Positions 39,701-53,351 of a stretch of DNA of 64,000 bases are shown in pieces. Both the position numbers and the translations under genes were made by a program. The stretch spans positions 137,374,171 through 137,438,170 of the forward strand of contig NC_084759.1 of the NCBI RefSeq assembly GCF_028858725.1. The letters are read 5' to 3'. Position 1 is the stretch's first letter, and the number at the start of each line of letters is the position of its first letter. Source of the stretch: Colius striatus. Its lineage: Eukaryota; Chordata; Aves; Coliiformes; Coliidae. The notes beneath the pieces were generated by a model, which saw only the letters and a list, made by a program, of their open reading frames with translations, ran no database searches and was not told where the DNA came from.

Positions 39701-41580
39701 CTTAACGCAAAGTGGGATACATACAGGTAATTCTATATGTGGATACTTACAGAACTCTATAGTTTTTCTGTAAGTTTAAAAAATATAGTGCAACAAAAAT
39801 GAAACAGTATATACTTCTTCCATGTGTACATAAGAACAGTCAGAGGGTTTGATCAAAGGGTTGTTTAGACTGTCATCTAGTCTCTGACAACTGCATCAAC
39901 TTAGAGAAAAGACATGGAGTGGCTTACCTCTGGAATTGTCTCACAGTCTTTCGTTAAGAAACTTCCAGAGTAAGAGGATGCAGTCTAAACTAGGATATTT
40001 ATTAGCAGCATGACTATAAAATAAATTTACCTTAAATGCATTTACTTAACCCATTTATTCTGTTCTTTTACAGTGCTCTGTGTCAGTTATTTCTGTAATG
40101 TGTTGAGACCACTTTAATCTCAGAATGCTTTGCATTTCACAGGTGTGGCAACAAGTCATACTATGATTTGTAGTTCTGTAAATGGAGCTTGATCATCCTT
40201 GATGATTTCGATTAAGGATTAGTAGAAAGACAGTATCCTGTTATTTTTATGTGTGACTTTGTTTTAAGAAGAAAACTAAGTCTTCCTTGTACAGAAGTAG
40301 TAAACCTATCTCAACTTACTGTAACTGAGGACTGCATGAAATTGATACCACATACTTCTGGCTGTTTGCAGAGATGATAGAAATATTCTGTAGTGACTGT
40401 AGTTTCCTCACAGGATTATTGTAGGCCACATTGTTCTTTACTTTAGGAGGTCACCTCTTGAATTCTACAGACTGGAATATTACCAAGTTTTACATGGTCT
40501 GATAGCTCTGCATGTCTTTATCAAACATATCTGTTTGCCAATATGCATCTCTAGATAAATACAAAGCTTGCACCTGAAAAAACAGTACTGGCTCCTGTGG
40601 AATTCAAACCAGACTGAATCAATGTTGCTAGGAAAAGGAAAGCAGTGTTATACTCTTAAGTACATACATAGGACTATATTTTAATATCCAAAACTTCAGT
40701 GACATTTGTTCTTCCTACGTGAAGGTTGATCTTTCTCCTCTGCCCATGATTTCCTACAGCAATGACAGTGTAAGTAGTGAGCAATGGAGAAACATTTTAA
40801 CACAGGATATGAGACTCCTTCAAGTGTCATTTGCAGCTCAAATTCTTGTTCTTGCAAGAGAATAGACTAACCTGTCATGGAAATAAATTGAATAAGATGT
40901 ATAATTACTGTATTTTTTTACACATGCAGACTGAGAGATTACTCAGTAGATATATTGATCAAGAGAACTTTGCAGCTAGAGATGAATTCTCATACAGCCA
41001 TTACTTCTTCAGAACAGTAGGCATGGAAAATCTATCCATTAATTATCAGTTATAGGAAATACCTGTTGTCTTTACTTCCATGGTTTTGTGTGGGCTGTAA
41101 ATTACTTGTGACATCTTTGTCTTTAGCATAGAGATTACAGTAGACACATTTGATAGTCACACACAAAGTGAAAAAACAAACAACAAAAACCCCATATTTT
41201 AAGGCTATTATTAAAAAACCAGTTTTATTAAGTCTGACAAACCATAATTCCAACAGCACAAAACAGAGGCTGAGAGGAAAATTACACTTAGCAGCTTCAT
41301 AAAAGTCTTCAGAAATAATATGTTTCATTTGTTTTCTGAAATGAGGGATTTTTAGAATTAAATGCTTTAGAGTTATCTTGAGACTAGTGTGCATTTCACT
41401 CAGCAAGGCAAATATATCTTCTTTCTAGTAGTTTGCAAGTTCTGTTTTAAACTCTGAGATTCATTAAAAAGTTAGACCTTAAGGGCCAGATTCTGCTTCC
41501 CTTGCTTTTGCTGGTGTTATTGTAGGAGTGCCTTATTAAGTCTGATATGAAAAACAGCAGAAGAGTGATGATCATAATTC
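33790..41580. other. No gene recognised; unique AT-rich sequence
   Basis: No convincing exon, RNA gene or common repeat. A GC-rich patch at about 37,090-37,680 stands out. A stretch near 38,150-38,420, with aaataaataaatatc, could be an old LTR. Possible later exons of the CpG-island transcript cannot be picked out without similarity searches. Confidence 0.5.
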
Positions 41581-41584
41581 TGAC

Positions 41585-41807
41585 ATGATGGGGATGGAAC
41601 ATACACAGGCTGCCCAAGGAGGTTGTGGAATATCCTCTAGAAGATGTCAAAACCCACCTGGATGTGTTCTTGTGTGACTGGATCTAGATGGTCCTGCTTT
41701 AGTAGGGGAGTTGTACTACATGACTCTAAAGGTCCTTTCCTACCCCTACCATTCTATGATTCTATGATTCTATGATTCTATGATTCTATGATTCTATGAT
41801 TCTATGA
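41585..41807 (+). mobile_element. CR1 LINE 3' end
   Basis: gaggttgtggaatatcctctagaagatgtcaaaacccacctgg encodes the CR1 ORF2 C-terminus. The 3' UTR (ttgtactacatgactctaaaggtcc) and a tail of about seven attctatg units (41,751-41,807) follow. Plus orientation, 5'-truncated. Confidence 0.93.
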
Positions 41808-42097
41808 ATATTGGTCATCTTAAGTTTCTGGTAAGTCTGATATAAAGAAAAATGGCAGATGTTTCTTTGGTGTTTGCTTGTAGCAAGACTGTTTTAGAGG
41901 TCTGGCATCTTAGATGAGTTCTGGTCAGACTGACCCATGAGTGGTAGTGGAGGAAATATTGATGTGTGTTAGATGATCATAAAGCTCTGCAAAAATCACC
42001 AAAGTAAGCAATGTTTCATTTTCTGATCAAGTATAGCCAGTATGCAACTACTTGTCAAAAAGTTAACCATGGTACTCAAAGAAAAGTATACTTTTTG

Positions 42098-42128
42098 TCT
42101 TTTGACCTCTTTCTTTCTTCCTTTCTTC

Positions 42129-42195
<67 letters not shown>

Positions 42196-42237
42196 TTCTC
42201 CTTCCTTCCTTCCTTCCTTCCTTCCTTCCTTCCTTTC

Positions 42238-42268
<31 letters not shown>

Positions 42269-42310
42269 TTCTTTCTTTCTTCTTTCTTTCTTCTTTCTTT
42301 CTTTCTTTCC
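42098..42310 (+). repeat. Polypyrimidine microsatellite (cttt/cctt)
   Basis: About 210 bases of nearly pure pyrimidine on the plus strand: blocks of (cttt)n, a central (cctt)n block (about 42,198-42,238), and (cttt)n again. Frames across it (for example Ser/Phe/Leu-only or Lys/Glu-only) are artefacts. Confidence 0.97.
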
Positions 42311-45300
42311 CTTAAGATTAGATTTATGAATCATTTACAGGGGGAGAAACTCTCCTGCAATATTTTTTTTTCATTAGTCCTTTTTGATGATTCATTTTAA
42401 TACAGATGCTGTCATTTACCTCTGCTTGTGCATAAGAGGCTCAACTTGATTTCAAATTTTTGGAACATGAATTCTTTTCAAATAGCAGGAAGCTATCAGA
42501 ATTGGTTTCTCCTTTGTCATATAATTTCTCTGAAAAGGTCAGCATGACCCTATCTTCTGGGCAGAATTCATAAAATTATAAATAAGTTGGTCAAGGTTTA
42601 AAATCAAAACTTTGTTTAACAGAATAACCATGACCTTAACAATCACCTTATTGGCATTAGGATGTGACCTTATTTAAGTCTGAATAATAAGGACATTGCC
42701 CTTTGAAAATCCACATTCTGAAAACGTCTTTCAAGTTACAGCGAGTTTTTGCATTTGTTTTGAATGATTTTGGAAAATATGCTTAAACAAATACAGAATC
42801 CCAGTGAATTTACTGGTGAAAAAAAAAAGGACTGAGCCAGGAGTGTAAATCAACACAATTCTTTTGTCTGCAAACCATCTTAGTTTACAAAGTGAAGGAA
42901 CAGATTTCTTTTTAAAAATCATCTGGAATTTTCCTTTTATTTTTCTTAAATATATTATTTTTTAAAATGGAAGGACACTTATAACACACCTTTTGCAGCC
43001 TGTTTCTGAATGTGTTTACCTTATTTAAGTACAGCACCCTTTAAAGCTACCACAGATAAATCACTGAGAAACTGGAAACTGTCCTCTTGGTCTTTTCCCT
43101 TGTCAGCCATAAACAAACCTTTCTCCTGAAACGTATTTTTCTAAGTAAATAAATATACTGTTTCATATACTCCAGTATTTCCTGTTGGACATTTGCTGTG
43201 TTGACACAGCAAACAACGCCCTTTTCAGTCTAGAAGATGATAAGAGAATTGTGTGCTTTAAATTCAGAGAAAGACTCTTGTCTTTCTTCGGCACCCTAAT
43301 GCCCTTGCTAACAGTACTATTGCTAGATTTATTTGGAGGTTGTATTAACATTTACTACATGGCTATTCAGCTCCAGAATTTTGTTGTGACTAGTATTTTC
43401 TTGCCTTTGAGCAAATTCTGTCAGTTAGTGAGCTGTAAAAATAGCTTTAGAAACTTTTCTCAATCTTTGCAAATATATATCTGTCTATATGCACATGTGA
43501 GTATAGAGGGAGCATATTAAGATGAGTCAGCAAAAGTTATCAAGCATATGTTGCTTAAATGAAACATAATTTGTGGAGGATTTTTTGTTGTTTTTAAAAA
43601 TCATTAACTTACAATCAAAATTACACTGCTAGTTATCATGTATCTCACCTGACGTACAAATGTTTCAAGTGTTGGGTGTCAATTTTTGTTCTCAATAGCA
43701 CTTTTAGAGAGAACTAGTTCTTGCCATCTTTTTTCCACCAGGTTACAGAAAAGTTTGTTGAAGACTGGAGCCAATCTATGAGCAGCAAGGAAATTCCTGC
43801 CTACAGATAAGTTTTAGGCTGGTCTAAAGGAAACCTTTGGTATTTTTAAACTGCCCCACTCTTTTTACTCCTGGCTTAGAAGAGCCTAGAGGACTTCAAC
43901 ATGATGCTGTAGGATTGTGCCATTATTCTTATTTCCTCCTAAAAAGCTTTCTGTCTTAGAAAGAGTGTGGAAAAAAAAATCAGTTGCTCTGTACATCTTA
44001 TCTCTTACCTTACTAAAAAGGAAGAGACAGTCACATGCAAAATTGCACAAGTGTGGGAAAAATATGTGCAACATGAAGCAATGTTACGATCGAGGAAGGA
44101 CAAGGAACATCAGTGAGACTTGGGTTGTAGCTGAGGTAGAACTGAATACAGAATTAATAGGGGAGAAATACAGACTTCTCATCAGCCAAATATGTAAGCA
44201 TACATTGATTTGGGTATGTGGGTACCTTTGAAGGGTAAAACTAGTTCTCGTGTCCTGTTTTAAAAGGGGTGGATGCATTATTTCTTATGGGATATGCAAG
44301 CGTTAACAAATGACCCATTTTTGAGAGATGCTAAGCACTCACAGCTCCTGTAAATTTAAGCTGTGACTTCAGTGGCCTCCAGAATTCTTCAGGTCAGTTT
44401 GTCCTTCTCGCAAGAAGCAAAGTGAATTAGGCTTTATCATTGTCCACTTCTTCATGAGTGCTTCAATAAAGGAGTTGTGGGCACTGACACTTCAATGTGG
44501 GTGGCTGGTATTACTGCCAAGTAATTAAAAGTACAATTTCAGAGTCTATATTTTGGGACAGGGGAAATTTCATTTTAAGTTATCGGTCACAGTGACCATG
44601 TCCGTTACTGTATTTTATGGCAAGATTTATAACATTTTCCATTGAGACAGAATAGAACAGAAGTTCAACTTGTACTATAAATGTGTGAAGTTCATATGCA
44701 ACTGGAAAGGCTAAAATGCATTAAGTACTGAAATAATAATCTTTGAAGAAGTTTATTACTTGGCCATAGTTTAAATTATCTTAAAAGTTAATTCAGAAAT
44801 TCTACATTCTGGTACAATTAGTTCTATATTCAATGATACCTTTGCTTTTTGAAAGAGCTGATGTAGGAATATCTGACCTGAGTGTTCACAGCGAAGTATA
44901 AAGAGAATGGTATTATAATGTCTGAATATTACTAACTACTAACTTTTACAATTAACCTTTATTTGTGATGAAAATGGCTACTTGTTGTTCCTTCGTCTGC
45001 ATCCTAAGAGCACAGTGTTATTATGAAAGTGTAATTTCCATGCTACAAAGATGTAGTGACAACAACTTACTCCCGCATCTTCCTGAATTTTACTGTTAAG
45101 ATTCTATTTTTAGGGAAGCTCATTCCTAAGTAAGTGTTAACTATAGCCTTTTAATAAAAATTCATGACATTAGTTACAGATACAAAAAGGAATAAAATTG
45201 ATAGAATTTTTCAAAAAGGACTTGCTGAGCTAAATGAAGTCCTGCAAAAGAACTCAGAGTGCAACAGATGCTATTTTAAAAAAAAATATAAAAATGACCT

Positions 45301-47660
45301 GAAGCACTACGAGTCGTTGTGAATACCTTAATTTGAGAAAGAGAAGAAATGTCCTAAGACAACAAATTTAACGGATATAATCATGAACCAGGTAAGAGAC
45401 TGCATAGTTTAAAATTTATATTTTCTCTGGAAGTTGCTGTTACTTCTTAAATTTCCACAGTGAACCAAATCAATCATGCAAACAAACAAAGTATGAAGCT
45501 ATTTCTGTCAAGAATAATTGACTAATTTTTTACTCAAATGGCCTGAGTCATGAGATAAAACTGCTGGCATTTTTAAAATGTAAATCCCTTTTTGTAGAAT
45601 TATATATCTCAACATGTGGGATATGAGCATTTTAGATTTAAGGAACAGGTATGTTCCTTTCCATTTGCCTTGGGCACTTTTGCAGAGGAAATTTTTGCCT
45701 TACTTATGCTTGTGACTGATTTCTTTTGTTTTCCCCAGTACAAGAGCCATCATATTCAGAACGATATTCTTGGTAGCATTGAGCTCTTTCACTTCCATTG
45801 TTATTGTTCATGTTTATGAGCAATATGTACTCTGTGGCATGGTAGAAATTATTTCAGAGACCTCTCTGACCGGAGTGATACCTGTCCCATTTTTTTCTGA
45901 TTTCCAAAGCTTAGCGTGGTCTACATGAGTGCATCTCTTTGCCTTAGTTAATTGCTCATGAGCTTCCTGATTGGCACTGTCTATCTCCTCTGTCTCTTCC
46001 AGTCTAACTTTTCATACCTTTACCCTGGGGATTCAAGGTATAAACAGCCTCTGCGGTATCTTTCTTTTCTCCAGTCTGTGCACTGAAAAATGATATTACA
46101 ATTCTCAATTTTAGCTTATTTTTTCTATGTTTTCCTTCTCTATATTTATTTCTTCTTTGTCTAGCTGACCTACTTTTCATATGATTGTTTCCTTTTCATT
46201 AAGAGATGTATATAACTTTAACATTTAATTGCCTAGTGCTTTTTTTCTCCTTTGTATTTTTTCTATGTCTAATGGAAGCTACAAATGTAAATAATATTGT
46301 TATATTCATTCCTTACATAAATGATACACATCATGCTATTGAGTTCCAGAGCTATTCAGCCCTTTCCATTATTCTTTTCTATTCACTTAGGCTTTTATTT
46401 GTGTTTTGGTAGCGTTTTCCTACTTTTTGATATACTTTACAAACCAAAGGAGTGTCACTGCAGTGGTTAGATTACTCAGTGGTTTCCTACCCTCTTTCCA
46501 CTAGCTCAGACTTTTCACTAGTTGTACTAGTTTGTGTTCTTCTGAAACCTCTAGCCATCAGATATGAACATCTGTAGAGCTATTGTTTTCCCTGTATTTA
46601 ATACAGATCGACTCTTATTAATCAGCTATGCTGATTCTTGTTACTGATATTTCATTTAGGGAACCAGTTTGTTAAGCTAGCAAATTTGTTATTAACTATG
46701 TTCTTGGTTCAGTGAGAACACCTTACTCAATAATTCAATTCTATTAAAAAAAAAAAGGAAGGCTTATAAAGGTATCTCTTTGAAGAACAGAGCCACAGTG
46801 ATAATAAAGAACTTCTCCACATTCACAACCATCTTAGCAACTCCCTACTAGGTAGAATAGCTTTCTTGATTGAGCAGAGTGGGTTCGTTGATGAGATAAT
46901 GGATAATGGAGAAAACAGTACAAGATAGGGACTAATTAAAAAAAAGAATAGACTCATGTGTATTTATGAGTTCACTAGATGCCTTCTATATGTCTATGTT
47001 TGTTTAATCTTGCCAGCCTTGACTGCAGTACTATTGAAAATATGAACCTCAGGATGTGCTGGCAGCCAGAGCATTGGTCCAGGATCCTTGAGGTTGTCTT
47101 TCATTTTTCATTACAAATGTGCTAAGCATGACATGTGGCAACCATGTAATGAAACTGGTGACACTGTGGAGTGGTTTATCACTTGGAGTGAGAAGGTGTC
47201 CCTCAGTCCTGTTGCTGACACTCATAGCCCATGTCTGCAGAAGCAGAGAGGACAGTTCCAGAATACACTTCTGGTGGAACTAAAGAGGCAAAGGAAAGTG
47301 AGGATCCTTGTATCAGCAGATTAACTGCATGCATGCTATGAATTAAAGAGTACTTCACTGTCTGCTTTGTCATCTACCTTGAAATTTTTATCTGGCCAGA
47401 GGGTTCATAGTGTGATGATGTCTTTGTCTTTTGCCCTCTTTATACCCTACAATAATGCCATAAACTGAAATTTTCAAGCAAAAGGGCTGGCAACCCAGAC
47501 TTCTCTGACTCCATTTTCCCCACTTTAAGAGTGATCTCCGAAAGGAAGCTTTTTTCCTGCTCTCCAAGTATTTCCCCCTTGTCTTGTCCATTTATCAAAA
47601 ATTTCATTCTATGGAAATGTCTATCTACTCTTACAAGAGTCACCTCTGGGTGTTATTGCA
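42311..47660. other. No gene recognised; unique AT-rich sequence
   Basis: No exon-like frame with flanking splice signals and no common repeat was recognised. Short A- and T-runs only. Confidence 0.5.
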
Positions 47661-47662
47661 TA

Positions 47663-47711
47663 GACATATATATGCATATATGTATGTATGTATGTACATA
47701 TGTATGTATTA
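47663..47711 (+). repeat. AT-rich microsatellite (tatg/tata)
   Basis: acatatatatgcatatatg, then tatg units, then tacatatgtatgtatt. Imperfect and short. Confidence 0.85.
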
Positions 47712-50700
47712 GCTCATTCATGATCTCATCAGTACCTGTCTCTGAAACACAACGTATTTTAAGCACTAATGTTTTCCTTCTTTGCTGACCCTGTTGCTTA
47801 TAGAAGTTACCACTATATTAATTCTGAAAGTATTTCCGACACTAAGTAAAGGAACTACTTGGCTCTTTTTATGTTAGTGAGAGGGAACTGCAGCTCTTCA
47901 ATAAGGTGTTTTCTCCTTGGCAGTGTGTTTGCCCTTATGTTTTTGTTTTGAAAAAGGACAAAAAAATAACCCCAGGATTTTGAAAATGGTACATTGCTAC
48001 CCAACTTGTGGAGTTTTTGACTAATGCCTGGAGAGGATACTAGGTTGAATATATTTCCTTAAGAGTGCTCTGCTTATTTTGTCTTTCACTGCGTGTGACC
48101 ACCTCCTTTCAAGGGCAAACAAACTTGGCTGTCTTCCTGGCTCACAGCTGCTTTTTTCTCCGAGTTTTTTTTTGAAAAAGAGAAGAGCAGCTTGAACTCT
48201 GAACTTAGGTGTTGCTACTCAGCTGGAGAGAGGGGACTTGGGTGTGGGAGAAGTGAAGTACTCTCTGGGCAGTGCTGGGGCTGTCAGTAGTCAGTGCGGG
48301 GCTACAGCTCTTAGACGGACAGCTCTAGCTCATCTATCAGGTGCAGGCTGGAGCAAGAGTGAGTGTGGATGGTAATCAATACTCCAAGACTTGCCAGTGA
48401 GGAACCGACTATGTGCTGATGATGTGGAGGTAGAAGGGAGAATGGGATCAGTTCTGGTAGTGGGGATGTGCTGTGGGCACTGGGTCCTTTCTGCCTTGCC
48501 ATCAGAAGTGACTTTCATGTATTTGTTATGGTACAGACTCAGAGCAATCATTCCTTGCCTGATTATGACTAAGTCTCATTTGTAGAAATTGATGTTATTC
48601 TGTCCTTCAGTAGAAAACTGGATTTTTTTTTTTTAATCTTTGGGAAATAAGAGTTTTATTTGCATATGGCTTCAGCTGTGCAACTGTACTCAAGTGTCCA
48701 GGCAGTCTGACCACTTCTGGTTTTGATTTCTTATGCACTAGTAACAATTTGCAGCAGAATCCTATTCCAGGTGGCACTGATTTATCTTTTTCAAGTACCA
48801 TACCTGTGCTGAGATACAGCATAGCAGTATAGTGGCTATCATTTTCTAGAATGGCATGGGGGCTGAGAGGATGGAGGGACAGGAGAGTAGGGACCATACC
48901 AGTACTGGGAAACTAAAGGTTTGGAAGGATTTGGTACTGTGTAGTTCTGGGCAGACTGAGCATTGGCCCTAATAAGAGGTAGAGGTGATAGGGGCTAAAA
49001 ACATCAAGAAGGAGCCTTTGTAATAGAGCTGAAGAAGGAATCTTGTACCGGAAGAAAATATCCTGGGGCCAGGCTTGATTTCATTTGCCACTACCTGTTC
49101 CTCTTCTGTGCTGTGAGTCATCACACTGGCACAACTGGCTGGTGTCCTCTTGATCGGAAGCCTTCATTGCACTAGGATTTGTGCTGTCACTTTTGGCTTC
49201 TGCCACCTTCATTGCCTTACAACTTACAGCCATGTCCTTTTTGATTGCACTCAGATCTGGATATAGTATGTGCAATGGAATCTGACTGTTGATTAAGAGC
49301 TACCTTCCTCTGCTCTGGAACACTTGGGAAAAAAAGGGGAACTCAGAAGAAGTAGAACAGCTGCTGTGACCTACACAAGTGTCTCCTCTTAAATGTGACT
49401 GTGGCTTACTCACAAAGTGAAGTTCCTTGTTCTCAGCTTTCTTCTGTACGTTTCTGTTCCAAATGACACTGGTCCAGATAAAGAAACAAAAATAATTTGG
49501 AGAGAACTTACTTTTATTTCTTCTACCCCATAGAAGTCCTTCTCTTTCTACTTCTTTCAGTACCATTGGTGCTAGGATGTATCAGTTTAAATAGTGTCAG
49601 ATGTCCTGTCTTTGTGCAGAGGTGTTGCTGAAAGTAACCTATTCCTAAGCTGTCTTTTCTGAGGAGAGAAAGCAGTGAGAGCACTAGTTAAATGCAACTG
49701 AGCGGGGAAAGACAGATTGCAGCAAACTCAGGATATAGAGATCAAATCTCCTGGAAAGCAATGTTTACGGAAAGAGTTGTGTGCAGGTGGGCAGGGGAAG
49801 GCTGTCTTAATACTATTTGTTGCATATAGGGGAAAAATAAGTGCAGCAGGAATGTTCTGTGGCTGTAACAATACCTTGCATTGAAAACTGGAAGCATAAC
49901 ATAGAAAATGGGGAAAAATTACACAGATTTAAAGAGTGTATATATGAGTAACTGACACAACTAGATGCACTAAAAGGTTAAATAGAAAATGTTACTGGGT
50001 GGTAATAAGTGATATGTCCTTAAAAAATATTTATGCTTTATGTTATTCTTGTGTACTTGGGCTTTCTTGAGACTTGCTTTGTATTTAGATTTCACCTGGT
50101 ATGTGATGCATGTGACTGTTAATCAGTTTTGCTTTGAAAAGCTAATCTAGCCAAATGATATCTCTGAAGACTCACATGGATTTGAGTATCAAACTTGTGT
50201 TTTGCAAAGGAGTGTTCCACAGTACTCTCGACAATCAAAGCTGCTAGCAAAACACATTGCCCAAAGGAAATGGTTTTATCAACAAATTGGCAGATGACCG
50301 TTGTAATTTTTATGTTTACTTTTGCCTGCTTACAGCCACAGTGAAATAGTTAACAGTGTTCATTTGTAAGCAGCATTTAGTAGGTTTGAGAACACAGTGG
50401 AAAACAATGGGACAAGTACACGGTTTCTTGTCTTGTCTCCAGCTTATATTTATCAGTTAGAAACATCAGGCATTTTTAAAAGAAATATTTCAGTGAGAGA
50501 GATTCTGAGATATAGAGTAGCACCTAGCATATAAAATAACAGGTTCACAGACTGCCAGCTCATTTGATGGATATTTTTTCTGTTTTAAGCTATTACGTGA
50601 ACTTTGAGGAGAAAAAAGGATTCGATAGGATATGCAAACTACAAATAAAACATCTGTCACTGTGATTTGTGGTACTTTTCTAGCTCTTTAATTCTTTAGT

Positions 50701-52580
50701 AATGGGACCCAACAAGGAGTCTTATTTTTGTTAGTGAATATGTGTTGGATGCCAATGTCTGGGTTAAAAAATAGTTCAGATCACTTTTGATTAGAATTGC
50801 ACTTTATATTATTAGAATGTGATGGATGTGTTTGGATGAGGAGGAAGTTCAGTTATGTTTAGGTTTCTTCTCTGAGCAATATATATCCTTAGCATTAGTC
50901 ACATACCAATCTACAATCCCTTTCAGGATATATAAGTAAATATAGTACAATATGTAAGCAGTAAGATTTATGACCGTTGTTTGATCTCACTGAGTCTCCT
51001 GCTTGCATTTCTGAAAAGTGGATACAGAAAATAATTTCTTTAAAAAATTCACAGTCTTGATTCTTTCCGCAGACATATAGTAGCATTAGGCTATGTCCTG
51101 CAGTCTTTACTCTGTCAAGCTCGTTCCTTCATACGGTGATTAAATGAAGAAACTGGGATTTTCACCTCTGGGATGAAACTAGCTCCTGTGTAGAAGACCT
51201 GTCTAAAGCTTATGATCTTCCTCGAGCCCCAAGAGTCAGAGACAAGTGTTAAGTTCTTGTGCTGATGTGATTCCTTGGGATGCATTTTGGTTTCGAAAGA
51301 TGTAAAAGTTACCTGTAACACCTGTAGTGTCCCCTTTACCTTGTCTGTTCTCTTTTTCCACTTACATCTCTGAGATTTTGTTCCAGACTGCTGCTTAGAT
51401 GGCTCCTGAATTTCATCATGATATCCTTACTTTTTTTTCTACTTTACCTGTAAAGCCCACAAACACAAAGTAAATAGATTTTGCTTCTTATCTCATTCTC
51501 TCCCATTTCTCAGAACATGTAGCAGCATGTGTGCTGATTTCAAACTCTTTTGATACAAATCTCATTTTTTTGGCATTCATCCAAAAAGGTTTTGACAAAA
51601 AGTATTTGTCAAAAAGATAAAAATTAATATCGATATTAGCTCACGCAATACTACTATAGAGAATAAACAGTTGGATTAATGAGTTGAAGTTCATTAGAAA
51701 CTAGGAACTTCAGTACATTATCCCATACAATTAAAATAAAATTAAACAAATTAAAAACAGAGGGGAAATTCCTATCTATGTAAAGCTGTAGAACTTTGCC
51801 CTGTACTGTGTTTGCACATGTGCATGCACACACACATATACAGGGTCAATGAAATGGTCTGTACGTCAAGGCTCATTGCTGCTGCCTTGCTACAGAACTT
51901 TCACAGAGTATCAGTTTTGCTCTTATTACTAATGTAAGCAATCTGAAACCCCACTGTTAGAGGCTTTTGAAGTTGACTCAGAACTTATTTCCTAGTTAGT
52001 ATTTCTTATTCTAGACAAGTTTTGTACTACCCAACTTGATAGTGATCTTAACATAAATGTTACTTTTTCAACATGTCATATCAGAAATGAGATATGTCTT
52101 CTAGTTTCCTAAATGTATTATGAATTAACTACTTGAATATGTGGTGGAATGTTTTTGAAGGAGAGTATAGATTTGTTAAGGTTGAAGACTTTGACACAGC
52201 TCTCTCAAAGTCTCTGTGACTTTTGGGTAAAAAAAAAAATTAAGCAACAAAAATGTATCCATCATTTTTTAGCCAAGGTTTTGTTTTTTACTGTAGTGTT
52301 GGAAAATTTTTCTTCTGACCCATGTTGCCTTGTGTGGCCATTAGGTGAATCCACATTGTTTTTGTGTATCTGTTTGGGTCATATATTCAAGTCAGCCTTT
52401 CCTTGTGAGTAGAAGTGTGTTTTTGTTCAAAATTGTATCTCTCTACAGCCTTGAAAAACGTTCACATATCTTTTCCTCTGCCTGGTTATGCTGACCGTGC
52501 TGTACTGTTTTCAAAGCAATGGTTAGTTATTCACTGATTTTATTTTATTTTATTTTCTCCTTCCTCCCCTCCTTGAAACT
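47712..52580. other. No gene recognised; unique AT-rich sequence
   Basis: Nothing beyond chance frames and brief simple repeats (for example cacacaca near 51,825). No splice-flanked coding exon was identified. Confidence 0.5.
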
Positions 52581-52584
52581 TTCC

Positions 52585-52632
52585 CAAGACAAGAAGGAAA
52601 AAAAAAAAGAAGGAAAAAAAAAAAGAAGGAAC
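52585..52632 (+). repeat. Purine-rich tandem repeat (aagaagga plus A-run)
   Basis: aagaaggaaaaaaaaaa is repeated three times (last copy shortened), 17-18 bases per unit, followed by unique sequence. Confidence 0.9.
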
Positions 52633-52874
52633 AAAAGCTAGTCTGGAAAGCAGCAGTACCTAAAAAAGAAGGGTTTGCCTGTGACAGGACTGCCCGTCCA
52701 AGCAGCAGTTTCCTAGAATCTCAGCCTGTAACCGATAGGACAGAGAAGGACATTTAGCTTCCAGGTTCTCTTGTGTTTTGTTCTGAAGTGAGAAGGGAAA
52801 TATCCCTTCTGGTGGGAAGGATATTGCTGAAAAAACAGTTGGGAATCTCTGTAACACAAAGCTTAGTTATGTAA

Positions 52875-53347
52875 TGGAAAAGGTCATGTCCGTTAATCAA
52901 ATTATGAAAGAATAGTTGTGCAAGGAACCGTTTAAAGTCATTGTAAAAGTCTTGTAAAACTTTAACCGTAAAGTTTCTACAATGTGCACAGGTGTAGTTG
53001 GCTAAGGTGCTTATAGGAGGTACAATAGGTTGCGCATGAGCTGATAAGAGCCAAGAGAAGAGTTCATGAGCAGGCCACTAGAGGAAGACTACTGACTTCA
53101 TCCCAGCGACCACCCTATGACCACCAGGAGGCAGAAGAAGACCCCCTAGTAACAAGCTGGACACATGCACAGAGTACACCAGGGAGCGATGCACCCGACC
53201 GATAAGGACTGTGATACTGGGGGAGGGAAACTCGCGTGCCGTTTGTGGAGCAGTCTCCTGGCCGCCCAGCGCTGTTTTGCTTATTTGCCGCTTGCTTAAT
53301 AAATTTGATCCATGAGTCACTTAAATTGGCCAGTGAACTTTATCACA
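52875..53347 (+). mobile_element. Solo LTR, family C
   Basis: A 473-base block that starts TG and ends CA (actttatcaca), flanked by gtaa on both sides (52,871-52,874 and 53,348-53,351). Near the end, cccagcgctgttttgctta and gcttgcttaataaat (AATAAA at about 53,300) match the U3/R end of the LTR-like segment at 19,346-19,770. The 4-base duplication could be coincidence, so the exact left edge is tentative. It lies in otherwise unique DNA. Confidence 0.6.
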
Positions 53348-53351
53348 GTAA

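Noticed and set aside
42011..42400. 129-codon frame on the plus strand and a 112-codon frame opposite
   Set aside because: Both are translations of the cttt/cctt microsatellite (only Ser/Phe/Leu or Lys/Glu/Arg).
47088..47324. 78-codon frame with several Cys and Trp
   Set aside because: No homology recognised, no splice context, length expected by chance.
49081..49275. Minus-strand 64-codon Ser/Asp/Lys-rich frame
   Set aside because: Short, no domain, no splice sites, no neighbouring exons.
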